Shown here piece by piece: positions 1-6,493 of a stretch of DNA of 7,827 nt; the first letter of the stretch is position 1, and each line of letters starts with the position of its first letter. The notes below the pieces were generated by a model, which made no database searches, was not told the DNA's origin, and saw nothing but the letters and a program-made list of their open reading frames with translations. The position numbers were made by a program, and so were the translations under genes. The stretch is from an uncultured Dehalococcoidia bacterium. GTDB taxonomy: Bacteria; Chloroflexota; Dehalococcoidia; Lucifugimonadales; GCA-2712585. The DNA is taken from contig CAJXDJ010000038.1 of assembly GCA_913052045.1 (NCBI GenBank), positions 1 to 7,827 of the forward strand, written 5' to 3'.

Positions 1-1
1 A

Positions 2-460
2 GAAGATCCGTTGTTTATCGCTCGCCGCCTAGTTGTCCTAGCGGCTGAGGATATAGGCCTTGCTAATCCAGGAGCATTGGCAGTATCAGTGGCTGCTCAA
101 CAAGCCATCCATTTTGTCGGTTTGCCCGAGGCAAGAATTCCACTAGCTGAGGTAGCTGTCTATCTTGCACTTAGCCACAAGAGCAACTCTGTGTACAAGG
201 CGATTGACCTTGCTGCAAAGGATGCAAGAAAGACTGCACAGGAACCAGTTCCGTTTCACTTGAGGAATATCAACAGTAGGGCTAGTGGGGAAGTTGACTA
301 TGGTAAAGCATATAAATATCCACCAGATTTTCCAGGCAATGTTGTTGATCAGGATTATTTTCCGCCATCGTTACAATCAAGACAGTACTATTTTCCTGGT
401 GTGCACGAAAACCTGTCAACTGAAACGAAATTAACTAATCGTAAGGACAGTAAAAGTTGA
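2..460 (+). CDS. rarA: Replication-associated recombination protein A (RarA/MgsA), C-terminal part, 5'-truncated by the window edge
   Basis: RarA is a cytoplasmic AAA+ ATPase of the clamp-loader/RuvB-like group that acts at stalled replication forks. Only the C-terminal third (about 153 residues) is here; the frame is open from base 2 and the ATPase core lies outside the window. Recognition rests on the tetramerisation/C-terminal domain: an opening FIARRLVVLAAEDIGLANP block, then LALSHKSNSVYKAI, then VPFHLRN, then the terminal DYFPPSL...YYFPG signature, all in the order seen in Escherichia coli RarA. The TTG at 11 is internal to the domain and is not the true start. The protein ends in a short polar tail. 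It converges on the protease gene, with 19 nt between the two stop codons. Family assignment is firm; nothing can be said about the missing N-terminus. Confidence 0.93.
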   Translation, partial: EDPLFIARRLVVLAAEDIGLANPGALAVSVAAQQAIHFVGLPEARIPLAEVAVYLALSHKSNSVYKAIDLAAKDARKTAQEPVPFHLRNINSRASGEVDYGKAYKYPPDFPGNVVDQDYFPPSLQSRQYYFPGVHENLSTETKLTNRKDSKS

Positions 461-463
461 GGA

Positions 464-488
464 ACCGATGGAACCTGTACTAATCGGT
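464..488. terminator. Weak inverted repeat between convergent genes, possible terminator
   Basis: ACCGAT (464-469) is repeated inverted as ATCGGT (483-488) around a 13-nt loop, between and overlapping the stop end of the convergent rarA and protease genes. On the minus strand the hairpin is followed about 9 nt later by a short run of four T. The stem is only 6 bp and no strong U-tract follows on either strand, so this is a candidate by position rather than by strength. Confidence 0.22.
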
Positions 489-1538
489 CACGACAAGGGA
501 TAAAATGGCCAAACTTTCTGTTATGGTCTGTTCTGCAACCGCGAACCCAAAATTTTCAATTGAAGTTTCTCCAATCTCTCCCCTTATACCGAAAGTGTTG
601 ATTCCTATCATGTGACCTTCTGGGGTTAGAAGCGGCCCTCCACTGTTTCCCGGATTTAACGGGGCATCGGTCTGTACCAACCACCGATCGTATTCCGGGT
701 CAGGTCGAAGGCCCGAAACAATACCCTTAGTGATCGATGGGGAGCCCGGGTAGTCTAAGGCGAATCCTATAGCAATTACATCCGATCCCAGTTCTAGTGT
801 TAGACTATCACCGAACGTTATAGGTCTGAATTTGTCGTTGCAACATACGTGTATCACAGCTAAATCTTGTACTTGGTTTGAACGATAGAAAACGGCATCA
901 AGTGAACCACGAAAAAATCCACCGGACACGATGATTTGATCCGAACCTGTAACTACGTGATCATTTGTGAGGATCCAGGCTCTGCCCGTTTCCTCATCGA
1001 CTGAAAATATAACTCCTGTTCCATACCCGTCTCCAGTGGAACTTATAGCTTTCACCTTTACCACAGAAGGAAGAACCAGTTCTAACATTTTGGGTAATGT
1101 TTTAGTCGGTGTTGGTATAGGCTTTGGAGTTTTAGTGGGTGTAGGAGTAGGTAGAGGGGTCTGGGTGGGTGTAGGAGTTGGAGTTGGTATAGGGGTCAGA
1201 GTTGGAGTAGGAGTAACATACACAGTGTTTTCTAACTGTGACAGCCGGTCTAGTATATAGTCTGGGGGAAGGACATCTATAGTTGGACTAGGGATCTCAG
1301 TTGGATCGGGAACCTCGGCAGCCAGGGCTTCTTTTATCAACGCGGTAATTGTTGCTCGGATATCCGGAGTTTCTGTTTGGATTTCATCGTTATCAATGAG
1401 TACTGATGGTTGGGCATCCGTTACTTCGATTTTGGTAGGGGTAAGGTCGTGAGTTCTCGGGATCGTCTCATCAATGCATGACGAAAAAATAAAGAAAAGT
1501 AAAGAGAGAAAGAAATAGGGTACACGAGTATATGGCAT
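480..1538 (-). CDS. Lipoprotein trypsin-like serine protease (HtrA/S1C-type) with Pro-Thr linker, no PDZ domain
   Basis: Predicted surface-anchored chymotrypsin-fold protease of 352 residues. An N-terminal hydrophobic segment (about 7-20) runs into a lipobox-like F-S-S-C, with Cys21 as the probable lipid-modified residue. A polar region (22-108) follows, then a Pro-Thr-rich linker (about 109-149), then the protease domain (about 150-345). The catalytic triad is visible: His194 in TNDHVV, Asp225 in QDLAVI and Ser299 in NPGNSGGPL. That GNSGGPL form and the TNDHVV block are typical of the HtrA/DegP family. HtrA proteins usually carry one or two PDZ domains after the protease; here the protein stops about 50 residues after Ser299, so there is none. 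The substrate is unknown. It lies 61 nt downstream of ltaE on the same strand. The ATG has no clear Shine-Dalgarno, but it places a proper signal peptide at the N-terminus. Lipid anchoring is inferred, because Phe at lipobox -3 is less common than Leu. Confidence 0.88.
   Translation of the reverse strand: MPYTRVPYFFLSLLFFIFSSCIDETIPRTHDLTPTKIEVTDAQPSVLIDNDEIQTETPDIRATITALIKEALAAEVPDPTEIPSPTIDVLPPDYILDRLSQLENTVYVTPTPTLTPIPTPTPTPTQTPLPTPTPTKTPKPIPTPTKTLPKMLELVLPSVVKVKAISSTGDGYGTGVIFSVDEETGRAWILTNDHVVTGSDQIIVSGGFFRGSLDAVFYRSNQVQDLAVIHVCCNDKFRPITFGDSLTLELGSDVIAIGFALDYPGSPSITKGIVSGLRPDPEYDRWLVQTDAPLNPGNSGGPLLTPEGHMIGINTFGIRGEIGETSIENFGFAVAEQTITESLAILSLVVTD
1092..1214 (-). repeat. Degenerate Pro-Thr coding repeat (low-complexity linker)
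   Basis: Codons 109-149 of the lipoprotein protease are almost entirely alternating Pro and Thr with occasional Leu, Ile, Gln and Lys. On the plus strand this reads as a G/T-rich near-hexameric repeat of GTNGGN units. It produces a spurious Val-Gly-rich plus-strand open frame (967-1260) that should not be annotated as a gene. Such linkers are extended and keep a surface domain away from its membrane anchor. The repeat is prone to length change. Confidence 0.85.
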
Positions 1539-1599
1539 GGCAGGTTTTTGATTTACCTAAATTAATAGTTCACATAAATTATGGTTCATATAAAGGATC

Positions 1600-2649
1600 T
1601 CAGTTATATGCAATAGATTTCAATGCCTTCGCAATTGTTTCGAGGGCAATGTCTACCTCTTTCTGAGTGATATGCCGATGAGTGACCAACCGAATTCTTC
1701 CATATACGGAATGAACTCTGACACCCATTTTTTCAAGTTCACCAACAAATTTAGACATGGTTCCAATCGTCGGATCGACGTCAAAAAATAGAATATTGGT
1801 TTGGACAGTAGACGGGTCATGGATAATTCCAGGGATGGCAGAAAGCCCATCCGAGAATCTAAGGGCAGTTGTATGATCATCCCGGAGCCGTTCTATCATG
1901 GAATCAAGTGCTACTATTCCAGCAGCGGCTATAATTCCCGCTTGTCTCATTCCACCTCCCAGCATTTTGCGCCATCTACGTGCTTTAGTTATAAAGTCTC
2001 CATCCCCGCATAGGAGAGACCCTACGGGTGCGCTTAAACCTTTGGATAGGCAAAAGGTTAAGGTGTCTGTGTATTTCACTAGTTCCTTCACTGGGGTCTC
2101 TAGGTACACTGCTGCATTAAAGATTCTGGCTCCATCGAGGTGTACCTTGATTTGGTTCTGATTTGCGATGTCCCATATAGCCTTTGTGTCGTCCACTGTT
2201 AGTACTCCACCATTAGACATATTTTGGGTATTTTCGAGGCATATTAGAGATGTGGGCGGAAAATGGGGATTACCCTTGGGCCTAATAGCACTAGATACCT
2301 CCGAAGGATTGAGGGCTCCCTGAAGCTGATTTCTAACTAGATGTGTTTGGACTCCACCAAGTGCTGCAGCACCTGCTGATTCATTCCAAAAAATATGGGC
2401 GTTTTCTCCAACAATGATCTCGTCACCTCTTTGACAGTTTGCTAATATTCCAATAAGGTTCCCTTGAGTTCCACTACTTACTAGCAACGCGGCTTCCTTG
2501 CCAGTGAGGTCTGCGGCCTTTTTTTCAAGCTTGTTGACTGTAGGGTCTTCTCCAGATACATCGTCACCCAAGGTAGCGTTTGCAATCGCTTTCCTCATCT
2601 CATCCGTAGGCAATGTAACTGTGTCACTTCGCAAATCAATAACGTTCAA
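1600..2649 (-). CDS. ltaE: Low-specificity L-threonine aldolase, PLP-dependent
   Basis: A 349-residue fold-type I PLP enzyme, close to the usual family length, that splits L-threonine or L-allo-threonine into glycine and acetaldehyde in the cytoplasm. Visible family landmarks in order: IDLRSDTVTLPT (4-15), GDD-V-GEDPTVN (28-39), SSGTQGN (58-64), His85 which stacks on the cofactor, HLDGARIFNA (170-179) with Asp172 and Arg175, the PLP-binding Lys203 in LSKGLSAPVGS, GGGMRQAG (231-238), and RLVTH with Arg330. Two usual active-site residues differ: the Tyr of VYG(E/D)DP is Ser32, and the His of ENTHN is Gln142. The start is TTG; it is chosen because GAGGTG lies 4 nt upstream and because it gives the standard N-terminus. 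It is divergent from lspA and is probably transcribed with the protease downstream. Fold assignment is firm; exact substrate preference is less so. Confidence 0.94.
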   Translation of the reverse strand: MNVIDLRSDTVTLPTDEMRKAIANATLGDDVSGEDPTVNKLEKKAADLTGKEAALLVSSGTQGNLIGILANCQRGDEIIVGENAHIFWNESAGAAALGGVQTHLVRNQLQGALNPSEVSSAIRPKGNPHFPPTSLICLENTQNMSNGGVLTVDDTKAIWDIANQNQIKVHLDGARIFNAAVYLETPVKELVKYTDTLTFCLSKGLSAPVGSLLCGDGDFITKARRWRKMLGGGMRQAGIIAAAGIVALDSMIERLRDDHTTALRFSDGLSAIPGIIHDPSTVQTNILFFDVDPTIGTMSKFVGELEKMGVRVHSVYGRIRLVTHRHITQKEVDIALETIAKALKSIAYN

Positions 2650-2653
2650 AAAT

Positions 2654-2659
2654 CACCTC
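2654..2659 (-). promoter_or_regulatory. Shine-Dalgarno GAGGTG for ltaE
   Basis: On the minus strand GAGGTG is followed after 4 nt (ATTT) by the TTG start of ltaE. It decides the non-ATG start. An ATG just upstream (in ATGACGAGGTGA) meets a stop after three codons and is not usable. Confidence 0.75.
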
Positions 2660-2688
2660 GTCATGATCCAAATCGTGAATGGTGGTTC

Positions 2689-2718
2689 AACATACAGCAC
2701 TCTGGTATGGCTTGCCAA
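2689..2718 (-). promoter_or_regulatory. Possible sigma-70-type promoter for ltaE
   Basis: On the minus strand TTGGCA (2713-2718) is separated by 18 nt from TATGTT (2689-2694), giving a transcript leader of roughly 30 nt before the ltaE TTG. The -35 element lies inside the left arm of the large inverted repeat at 2704-2772. This is read by eye from consensus similarity only. I found no comparably good match for the lspA direction. Confidence 0.3.
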
Positions 2719-2772
2719 ACACTAATCATCGATTCTAAGATGATAGTAGGAATTCGCGTTTGGCGCCATACC
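2704..2772. repeat. 69-nt nested imperfect inverted repeat in the divergent ltaE/lspA intergenic region
   Basis: Outer arms GGTATGGC-TT-GCCAAAC (2704-2720) and GTTTGGCGCCATACC (2758-2772) are complementary over 15 bp with a single 2-nt bulge (2712-2713). Inside, ACTAATCATC (2721-2730) pairs with GATGATAGT (2739-2747) over 9 bp with one bulged A and an 8-nt loop (2731-2738). About 10 unpaired bases remain on the right side (2748-2757). The element sits between two divergent start codons and lacks a following T-run, so a terminator is unlikely. It could be an operator for a dimeric regulator, a structured leader RNA of the lspA transcript, or an extragenic palindromic repeat. Confidence 0.6.
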
Positions 2773-2848
2773 CGTATTGGAATTAACGACTTGGTTGTGA
2801 TCTGAAAAAAACATAGGGGTAAGCCATTAATTTTGTAAGGGACGTTTT

Positions 2849-2854
2849 GGGGGA
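2849..2854 (+). promoter_or_regulatory. Shine-Dalgarno GGGGGA for lspA
   Basis: GGGGGA ends 6 nt before the TTG at 2861. No ATG or GTG is available near the N-terminus in this frame, so this site supports the TTG start of lspA. Confidence 0.6.
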
Positions 2855-2860
2855 TATTTT

Positions 2861-3391
2861 TTGGTAAAGGCTTTGGACTCTCGACAAAATGATTGGATCA
2901 TATTAGTTGTAATAGGATTTATATATTTAGCCGACCAGCTCACCAAGCTATTTGTTGAACGAAATCTTTGCCCTTTTCGGAGTATTCCCAGTAGTGGTCC
3001 GTTACAGTTAGTGTGCACTTATAATACTGGATCAGCATTTGGATTATTTCAACAACATACGAATATTCTGATATTAGCATCGATAGTTGGGCTTGGAGTA
3101 TTATTCTACGTTTACTGGGTACACTATATACCAAGCACATTATTTCGTATGAGTTTGGGGCTTCAATTTGGAGGCGCGTTTGGTAATTTACTTGATCGTG
3201 TGTTTTATGGTCGAGTGACTGATTTTATCAAAATCGGTCCGTGGCCTGTGTTTAACTTAGCCGATAGTGCGGTTGTGGTAGGCATAATTATATTGGTCTG
3301 GTTGTTAGCATTTCCTAAACGAAAGGCAAAAAGGGCTGGATCAACCACCGAATTATTCATACGTAGTAAAATATATGGAAAAGTTTCTTGA
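2861..3391 (+). CDS. lspA: Lipoprotein signal peptidase (signal peptidase II)
   Basis: A 176-residue integral membrane aspartyl protease that removes the signal peptide from lipid-modified prolipoproteins in the cytoplasmic membrane. Four hydrophobic segments can be read at about 12-26, 68-88, 95-110 and 132-150. Family motifs in order: LADQLTK (23-29), the YNTGSAFG block (54-61) with Asn55, GGAFGNLLDR (104-113), VTDFI with Asp121, and FNLADS (131-136) with Asp135. Asp121 and Asp135 correspond to the catalytic pair. They are only 14 residues apart because the intervening periplasmic loop is short. The C-terminal tail is basic (KRKAKR). The TTG start is backed by GGGGGA 6 nt upstream. The stop overlaps the rluD start by 4 nt (TTGA). 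The lipoprotein protease encoded just to the left would be one of its substrates. Confidence 0.95.
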   Translation: MVKALDSRQNDWIILVVIGFIYLADQLTKLFVERNLCPFRSIPSSGPLQLVCTYNTGSAFGLFQQHTNILILASIVGLGVLFYVYWVHYIPSTLFRMSLGLQFGGAFGNLLDRVFYGRVTDFIKIGPWPVFNLADSAVVVGIIILVWLLAFPKRKAKRAGSTTELFIRSKIYGKVS

Positions 3392-4332
3392 CTAAAAAGG
3401 TTATGAATATAGTAGCTGCTGTTAATGCCAATCGTATCGACCAATTTCTATACGGGGAGGAATTGGGGTTGAGTAGGGAGTACATTAAAAAGCTATCAAA
3501 CCAAGGTTATGTGTTGCTGAATGGTGGGCGGCCTAAGGTAAGCAACAAAGTTAGGATAGGCGATAGGATATCTATTACTATACCTTTGCCCAAGACACTC
3601 GACGTGGTTCCGGAATCAATGCCTATAAAGGTGGTATACGAAGACCATTGCTTGGTGGTAGTTGATAAACCTGCTGGAGTTAGTGCCCATCCCGGTCCGG
3701 GGCATGAGAGGGGTACTTTGGTTAATGCATTGTTGTATATGTATCCTGATTTGCCTGGGATTGGTGGTATACAGCGACCGGGAATTATACATAGATTGGA
3801 TAGAGATACTTCGGGTCTAATGGTGGTAGCAAAAACAGAAAAAGCCCACACTAATATTTCTCAACAGTTCAAGGAAAGACTTGTGGTGAAGAGATATATT
3901 GCGTTGGTAACAGGGATTTTGAAACCCCAAAAAGGGCTGATCAATGGGCCAATCGGTAGAGACCGTACCAATAGGAAGCGCATGGCGGTTGTCGCAGACG
4001 GTAAGGAGGCGCTAACCTTCTTTTGGAAACAAAGAGTTTTGGATAATCATACCGTTGTGGATGTTAAACCGGAAACTGGGCGAACACATCAGATCAGAGT
4101 GCACATGGCATCGATAGGTCACCCACTGTTCGGTGACTATACATACGGTACACGGAACTCTTTACTTCCGCACCACTTCCTCCATGCCTATAGTTTGACT
4201 TTTCGACACCCGGATAATGGAAAGGTGATTGAAGCGAGCTCTTGTCTTCCAAGTAACCTAAATTTGATTTTGAATGAATTGACCAAAATGTCTGCAGTCA
4301 ATGAAACTAGTAAGGACCATAAAGGTTTATGA
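3388..4332 (+). CDS. rluD: Large-subunit rRNA pseudouridine synthase, RluD/RluA family, with S4 domain
   Basis: A 314-residue pseudouridine synthase of the RluA/RluC/RluD family, which isomerises uridines in RNA; RluD itself modifies helix 69 of 23S rRNA. Residues about 14-75 form an S4 RNA-binding domain (RIDQFL, then SREYIKKL, then a VLLNG turn and KVRIGDRI). The catalytic domain begins at about 80 with VVDKPAGVSAHPG. It contains PGIIHRLDRDTSGLMVVAK, in which Asp138 of HRLD is the nucleophile, then RYIALVTG and GRTHQIRVHMA (231-241). The length and the presence of S4 fit RluD/RluC better than the shorter RluA, but the exact target uridines cannot be read from sequence. The start is TTG overlapping the lspA stop, with GGAAAAG 4 nt upstream. 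An in-frame ATG at 3403 has a purine run only 2 nt away and is the less likely choice. The stop overlaps the gltX ATG (ATGA). Confidence 0.93.
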   Translation: MTKKVMNIVAAVNANRIDQFLYGEELGLSREYIKKLSNQGYVLLNGGRPKVSNKVRIGDRISITIPLPKTLDVVPESMPIKVVYEDHCLVVVDKPAGVSAHPGPGHERGTLVNALLYMYPDLPGIGGIQRPGIIHRLDRDTSGLMVVAKTEKAHTNISQQFKERLVVKRYIALVTGILKPQKGLINGPIGRDRTNRKRMAVVADGKEALTFFWKQRVLDNHTVVDVKPETGRTHQIRVHMASIGHPLFGDYTYGTRNSLLPHHFLHAYSLTFRHPDNGKVIEASSCLPSNLNLILNELTKMSAVNETSKDHKGL

Positions 4333-5789
4333 TTAGAGTTAGATTTGCACCAAGCCCTACAGGCTTTCCTCACGTTGGAAACATACGCACTGCTATGTTC
4401 AACTGGCTTTTTGCTCGGCGCCACGGCGGTAAGTTTATCGTCCGTGTGGAAGATACAGATCAGAATAGGCTCGTGAGTGGGGCATTGGACTCGATTCTCG
4501 AGGCTTTAGATTGGTTGGGCTTACAATGGGACGAGGGCCCCAATGTAGAAGGGCCTTATGGTCCATATTTCCAATCCCAAAGGTTAAGACATTATGAATC
4601 CATTACGGATCAACTGGTAAAAGAGGATCAAGCCTATTATTGCTATTGCACCCCAGAAAGGCTCACCTGTATGAGGAAAAGACAACAAAGCCTCAAACAG
4701 CCTACGGGATATGATAGACATTGCTTGAATTTGTCTAGTCCTGAAAAAGACAAGATGCACGGCGCATCTAAGACAAGGGTGATCCGATTTCGTATGCCAA
4801 ATGATAGATCGATTATTTTAGAAGACTTAATTGGGGGAAAGGTTTCTTGGGACAGTAATCTTTTGGACGATTTTGTAATCCTGAAATCTGATAGATATCC
4901 TACCTATCACTTAGCTAATGTTGTAGACGACCATTTGATGGAGATAACTCATGTTTTGAGGGCAGAGGAGTGGTTACCCAGCACGCCCAAGCATTTGATG
5001 ATATACCAAGCTTTGAATTGGAATGCCCCTTTGTTTGGTCATATGCCAATGATACTGGGTCCTGATAAGTCTAAACTCTCAAAAAGACATGGGGCTACGT
5101 CAGCTCTTGAATACAAAGAAATGGGATACTTGCCAGAAGCGATGATAAATTTTATGGCGCTTTTGGGATGGTCTTTAGATGACCATACCGAAATTTTTAG
5201 TCAACAGGACCTGGTCAAAGGATTTTCATTGGATAGGGTAGTTAAGTCAGCCGCTATATTTAATAAAGAAAAACTTGATTGGATGAATGGACTATATATA
5301 AGGTCCATGGATCTCGATGATTTGACAGTTCGATTAGAAGATTACTGGAAAGAATTTCCTGACCAAGCCTTAAGCATACCAAATAACGTGAGTCGTGATT
5401 ATTTGCTAAAGGTCGTGTCCTTGATACAAGAAAGACTTAAACTACTTTCTGAGGCGCAGGAATTAACTGGATTTTTCTTTTTAGATGATACTGACTTGGA
5501 GATCATGGAGTTGATTCAAAAGGGCATGGATGCGGAAGTAACATTCTTGGCTCTTAATGTCACATTAAATGAACTTAGAGCAATGGATTCCTTCAATGTC
5601 CAAAATCTCGAAAAATGCCTGCTTGATATTAACACTCAACTAAAGTTGTCGCGTAAACAATTTCTAGGTATGTTACGAATTGCTCTAACTGGTAAGAAGA
5701 TTTCGCCTCCCATATTTGAGACAATGGAAGTGCTTGGGAGAGATAGATGTATTAGGCGATTAGAATTGGCTAGGTCTTGGTTATCATAG
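4329..5789 (+). CDS. gltX: Glutamyl-tRNA synthetase
   Basis: A 486-residue class I aminoacyl-tRNA synthetase of usual bacterial length that charges tRNA-Glu (and possibly tRNA-Gln where an amidotransferase exists) with glutamate. The N-terminus reads VRFAPSPTGFPHVGNIRTA, so the HIGH motif is His-Val-Gly-Asn (15-18). RVEDTD (39-44) and THVLRAEEWLPSTPKH (207-221) are typical glutamate-pocket and core segments, and KLSKR (249-253) is the KMSKS motif. A zinc-knuckle-like set, Cys105, Cys107, Tyr128 and Cys132 (CxC...YxxxC), sits in the acceptor-stem insertion; this Tyr/Cys arrangement occurs in some GluRS and in Glu-Q-RS. The full C-terminal anticodon-binding region is present, which excludes the short Glu-Q-RS. 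The ATG overlaps the rluD stop by 4 nt, so translation is probably coupled. It belongs to the lspA-rluD-gltX operon. Confidence 0.96.
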   Translation: MIRVRFAPSPTGFPHVGNIRTAMFNWLFARRHGGKFIVRVEDTDQNRLVSGALDSILEALDWLGLQWDEGPNVEGPYGPYFQSQRLRHYESITDQLVKEDQAYYCYCTPERLTCMRKRQQSLKQPTGYDRHCLNLSSPEKDKMHGASKTRVIRFRMPNDRSIILEDLIGGKVSWDSNLLDDFVILKSDRYPTYHLANVVDDHLMEITHVLRAEEWLPSTPKHLMIYQALNWNAPLFGHMPMILGPDKSKLSKRHGATSALEYKEMGYLPEAMINFMALLGWSLDDHTEIFSQQDLVKGFSLDRVVKSAAIFNKEKLDWMNGLYIRSMDLDDLTVRLEDYWKEFPDQALSIPNNVSRDYLLKVVSLIQERLKLLSEAQELTGFFFLDDTDLEIMELIQKGMDAEVTFLALNVTLNELRAMDSFNVQNLEKCLLDINTQLKLSRKQFLGMLRIALTGKKISPPIFETMEVLGRDRCIRRLELARSWLS

Positions 5790-5823
5790 ATATCCAACTT
5801 TATGATGCTTAGAAGTTAGTTAT

Positions 5824-6030
5824 ATGAAACGGCATTTAGGGAACCTTCTTGTGTGGTGCGTTCTGGGTATCGGGGGTCTTTGTCTGGGGTTTTATTCCCT
5901 GTATAGGGCTTTTTTAGATGAAGAATGGGTGGTTGGAATTCTAGGTGGTATTTTCGTTATAGCAGGTATGTGGTTTGTCGCCAAATCCCACAATAATTGG
6001 CCGTCAGCAAATCATGATAAATTCGGATGA
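5824..6030 (+). CDS. Small two-helix membrane protein of unknown function
   Basis: I do not recognise a family. The 68-residue product starts with a short basic end (MKRH). It has two hydrophobic helices (about 7-27 and 35-53, both rich in Gly and large hydrophobic residues) joined by a short acidic turn (FLDEEW), and then a polar tail. Positive charges at the N-terminus and after helix 2 suggest both ends face the cytoplasm. It lies 34 nt after gltX on the same strand and may be the last gene of that operon. The Shine-Dalgarno is weak (AGAAG about 8 nt upstream of the ATG). That the gene is real is supported by its amphipathic layout and its position filling an otherwise empty gap, not by homology. 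Confidence 0.6.
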   Translation: MKRHLGNLLVWCVLGIGGLCLGFYSLYRAFLDEEWVVGILGGIFVIAGMWFVAKSHNNWPSANHDKFG

Positions 6031-6051
6031 AGTCGATGGAAGAATACTTAA

Positions 6052-6078
6052 TCGAATTAGCATTGGTTATCTAATCGA
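6052..6078. terminator. Hairpin at the convergent 3' ends of the small membrane gene and the MOSC gene
   Basis: TCG-A-ATTAG (6052-6060) pairs with CTAATCGA (6071-6078) in an 8-bp stem with one bulged A and a 10-nt loop. It overlaps the MOSC stop codon and lies just beyond the plus-strand gene, a position expected for a shared terminator. There is no T-run on either side, so efficiency is doubtful. Confidence 0.28.
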
Positions 6079-6488
6079 GCAACTGAGTCGCCAATGTTAA
6101 TGATGCCAGTCTTAATTACCTTACAAAGCATACCGCGCCTTTTGTTAATTTTGACCTGTAGTCCCGGGACAAGTTCGTCCATGCGACTACATGGTTGACA
6201 ATGACCAGTTATTTCCAGTGTAGCCTCGCCGATATCTAGTCTCTGGCCAGCAGCTAGCCCATGGATGTCCATACCGCTTATAGTGATGTTTTCCCTGATT
6301 TGACCGGGTTTAAGGCCAAAATTCATTAAACTCCTGTCATCTATTAATAAAACTTGACGGGACTTGGTTTTTCCAAAATGATGGTCGCCTTTTATGCCTT
6401 CGTTTGCCACGACTTTCATATTGCCCAGAAATGCCATACACATCCGATGTCCAGGAGAGACCTGAAGCGAAATAACTTTCGGTTCCAA
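6057..6488 (-). CDS. Stand-alone MOSC-domain protein
   Basis: A 143-residue protein consisting of one MOSC domain, the beta-barrel found at the C-terminus of molybdenum cofactor sulfurases and in YiiM-type proteins, where it handles sulfur or molybdopterin chemistry. Visible landmarks: VISLQVSPG (5-13), EGIKGDHH (30-37), SRQVLLID (43-50), LKPGQIRENITISG (59-72), LDIGEATLEITGHCQPC (84-100) with conserved Cys97 and Cys100, and a closing IINIGDSV stretch. The size fits the single-domain members. The TTG start is the only start codon that gives the normal N-terminus; it lies 5 nt after the EF-G stop and has no clear Shine-Dalgarno, which suggests coupling to EF-G translation. The molecular substrate is not predictable, and no molybdenum-cofactor genes are in the window. 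Confidence 0.85.
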   Translation of the reverse strand: MEPKVISLQVSPGHRMCMAFLGNMKVVANEGIKGDHHFGKTKSRQVLLIDDRSLMNFGLKPGQIRENITISGMDIHGLAAGQRLDIGEATLEITGHCQPCSRMDELVPGLQVKINKRRGMLCKVIKTGIINIGDSVARLDNQC

Positions 6489-6493
6489 ATCTG

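Noticed and set aside
461..475. Short direct repeat GGAACC-GAT-GGAACC after rarA
   Set aside because: Two 6-nt copies in a 19-nt gap are within chance, with no third copy and no association with a mobile element.
967..1260. Plus-strand 97-codon frame rich in Val-Gly repeats
   Set aside because: It is the antisense image of the Pro-Thr linker of the minus-strand protease, and low complexity keeps it open by chance.
2704..2772. Possible tRNA or riboswitch in the ltaE/lspA gap
   Set aside because: The stem lengths and loops do not give a cloverleaf, there is no T-arm consensus or CCA-like end, and I recognise no known riboswitch core. It is kept only as an inverted repeat.
2773..2848. Promoter for the lspA operon (TTGGTT at 2791 with a CATAGG-like -10)
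   Set aside because: The match to the -10 consensus is too poor to annotate. A promoter must exist nearby, but I cannot place it by eye.
3205..4424. Several antisense frames of 78-114 codons opposite lspA, rluD and gltX
   Set aside because: All lie fully inside well-supported genes on the other strand and show no domain-like features.
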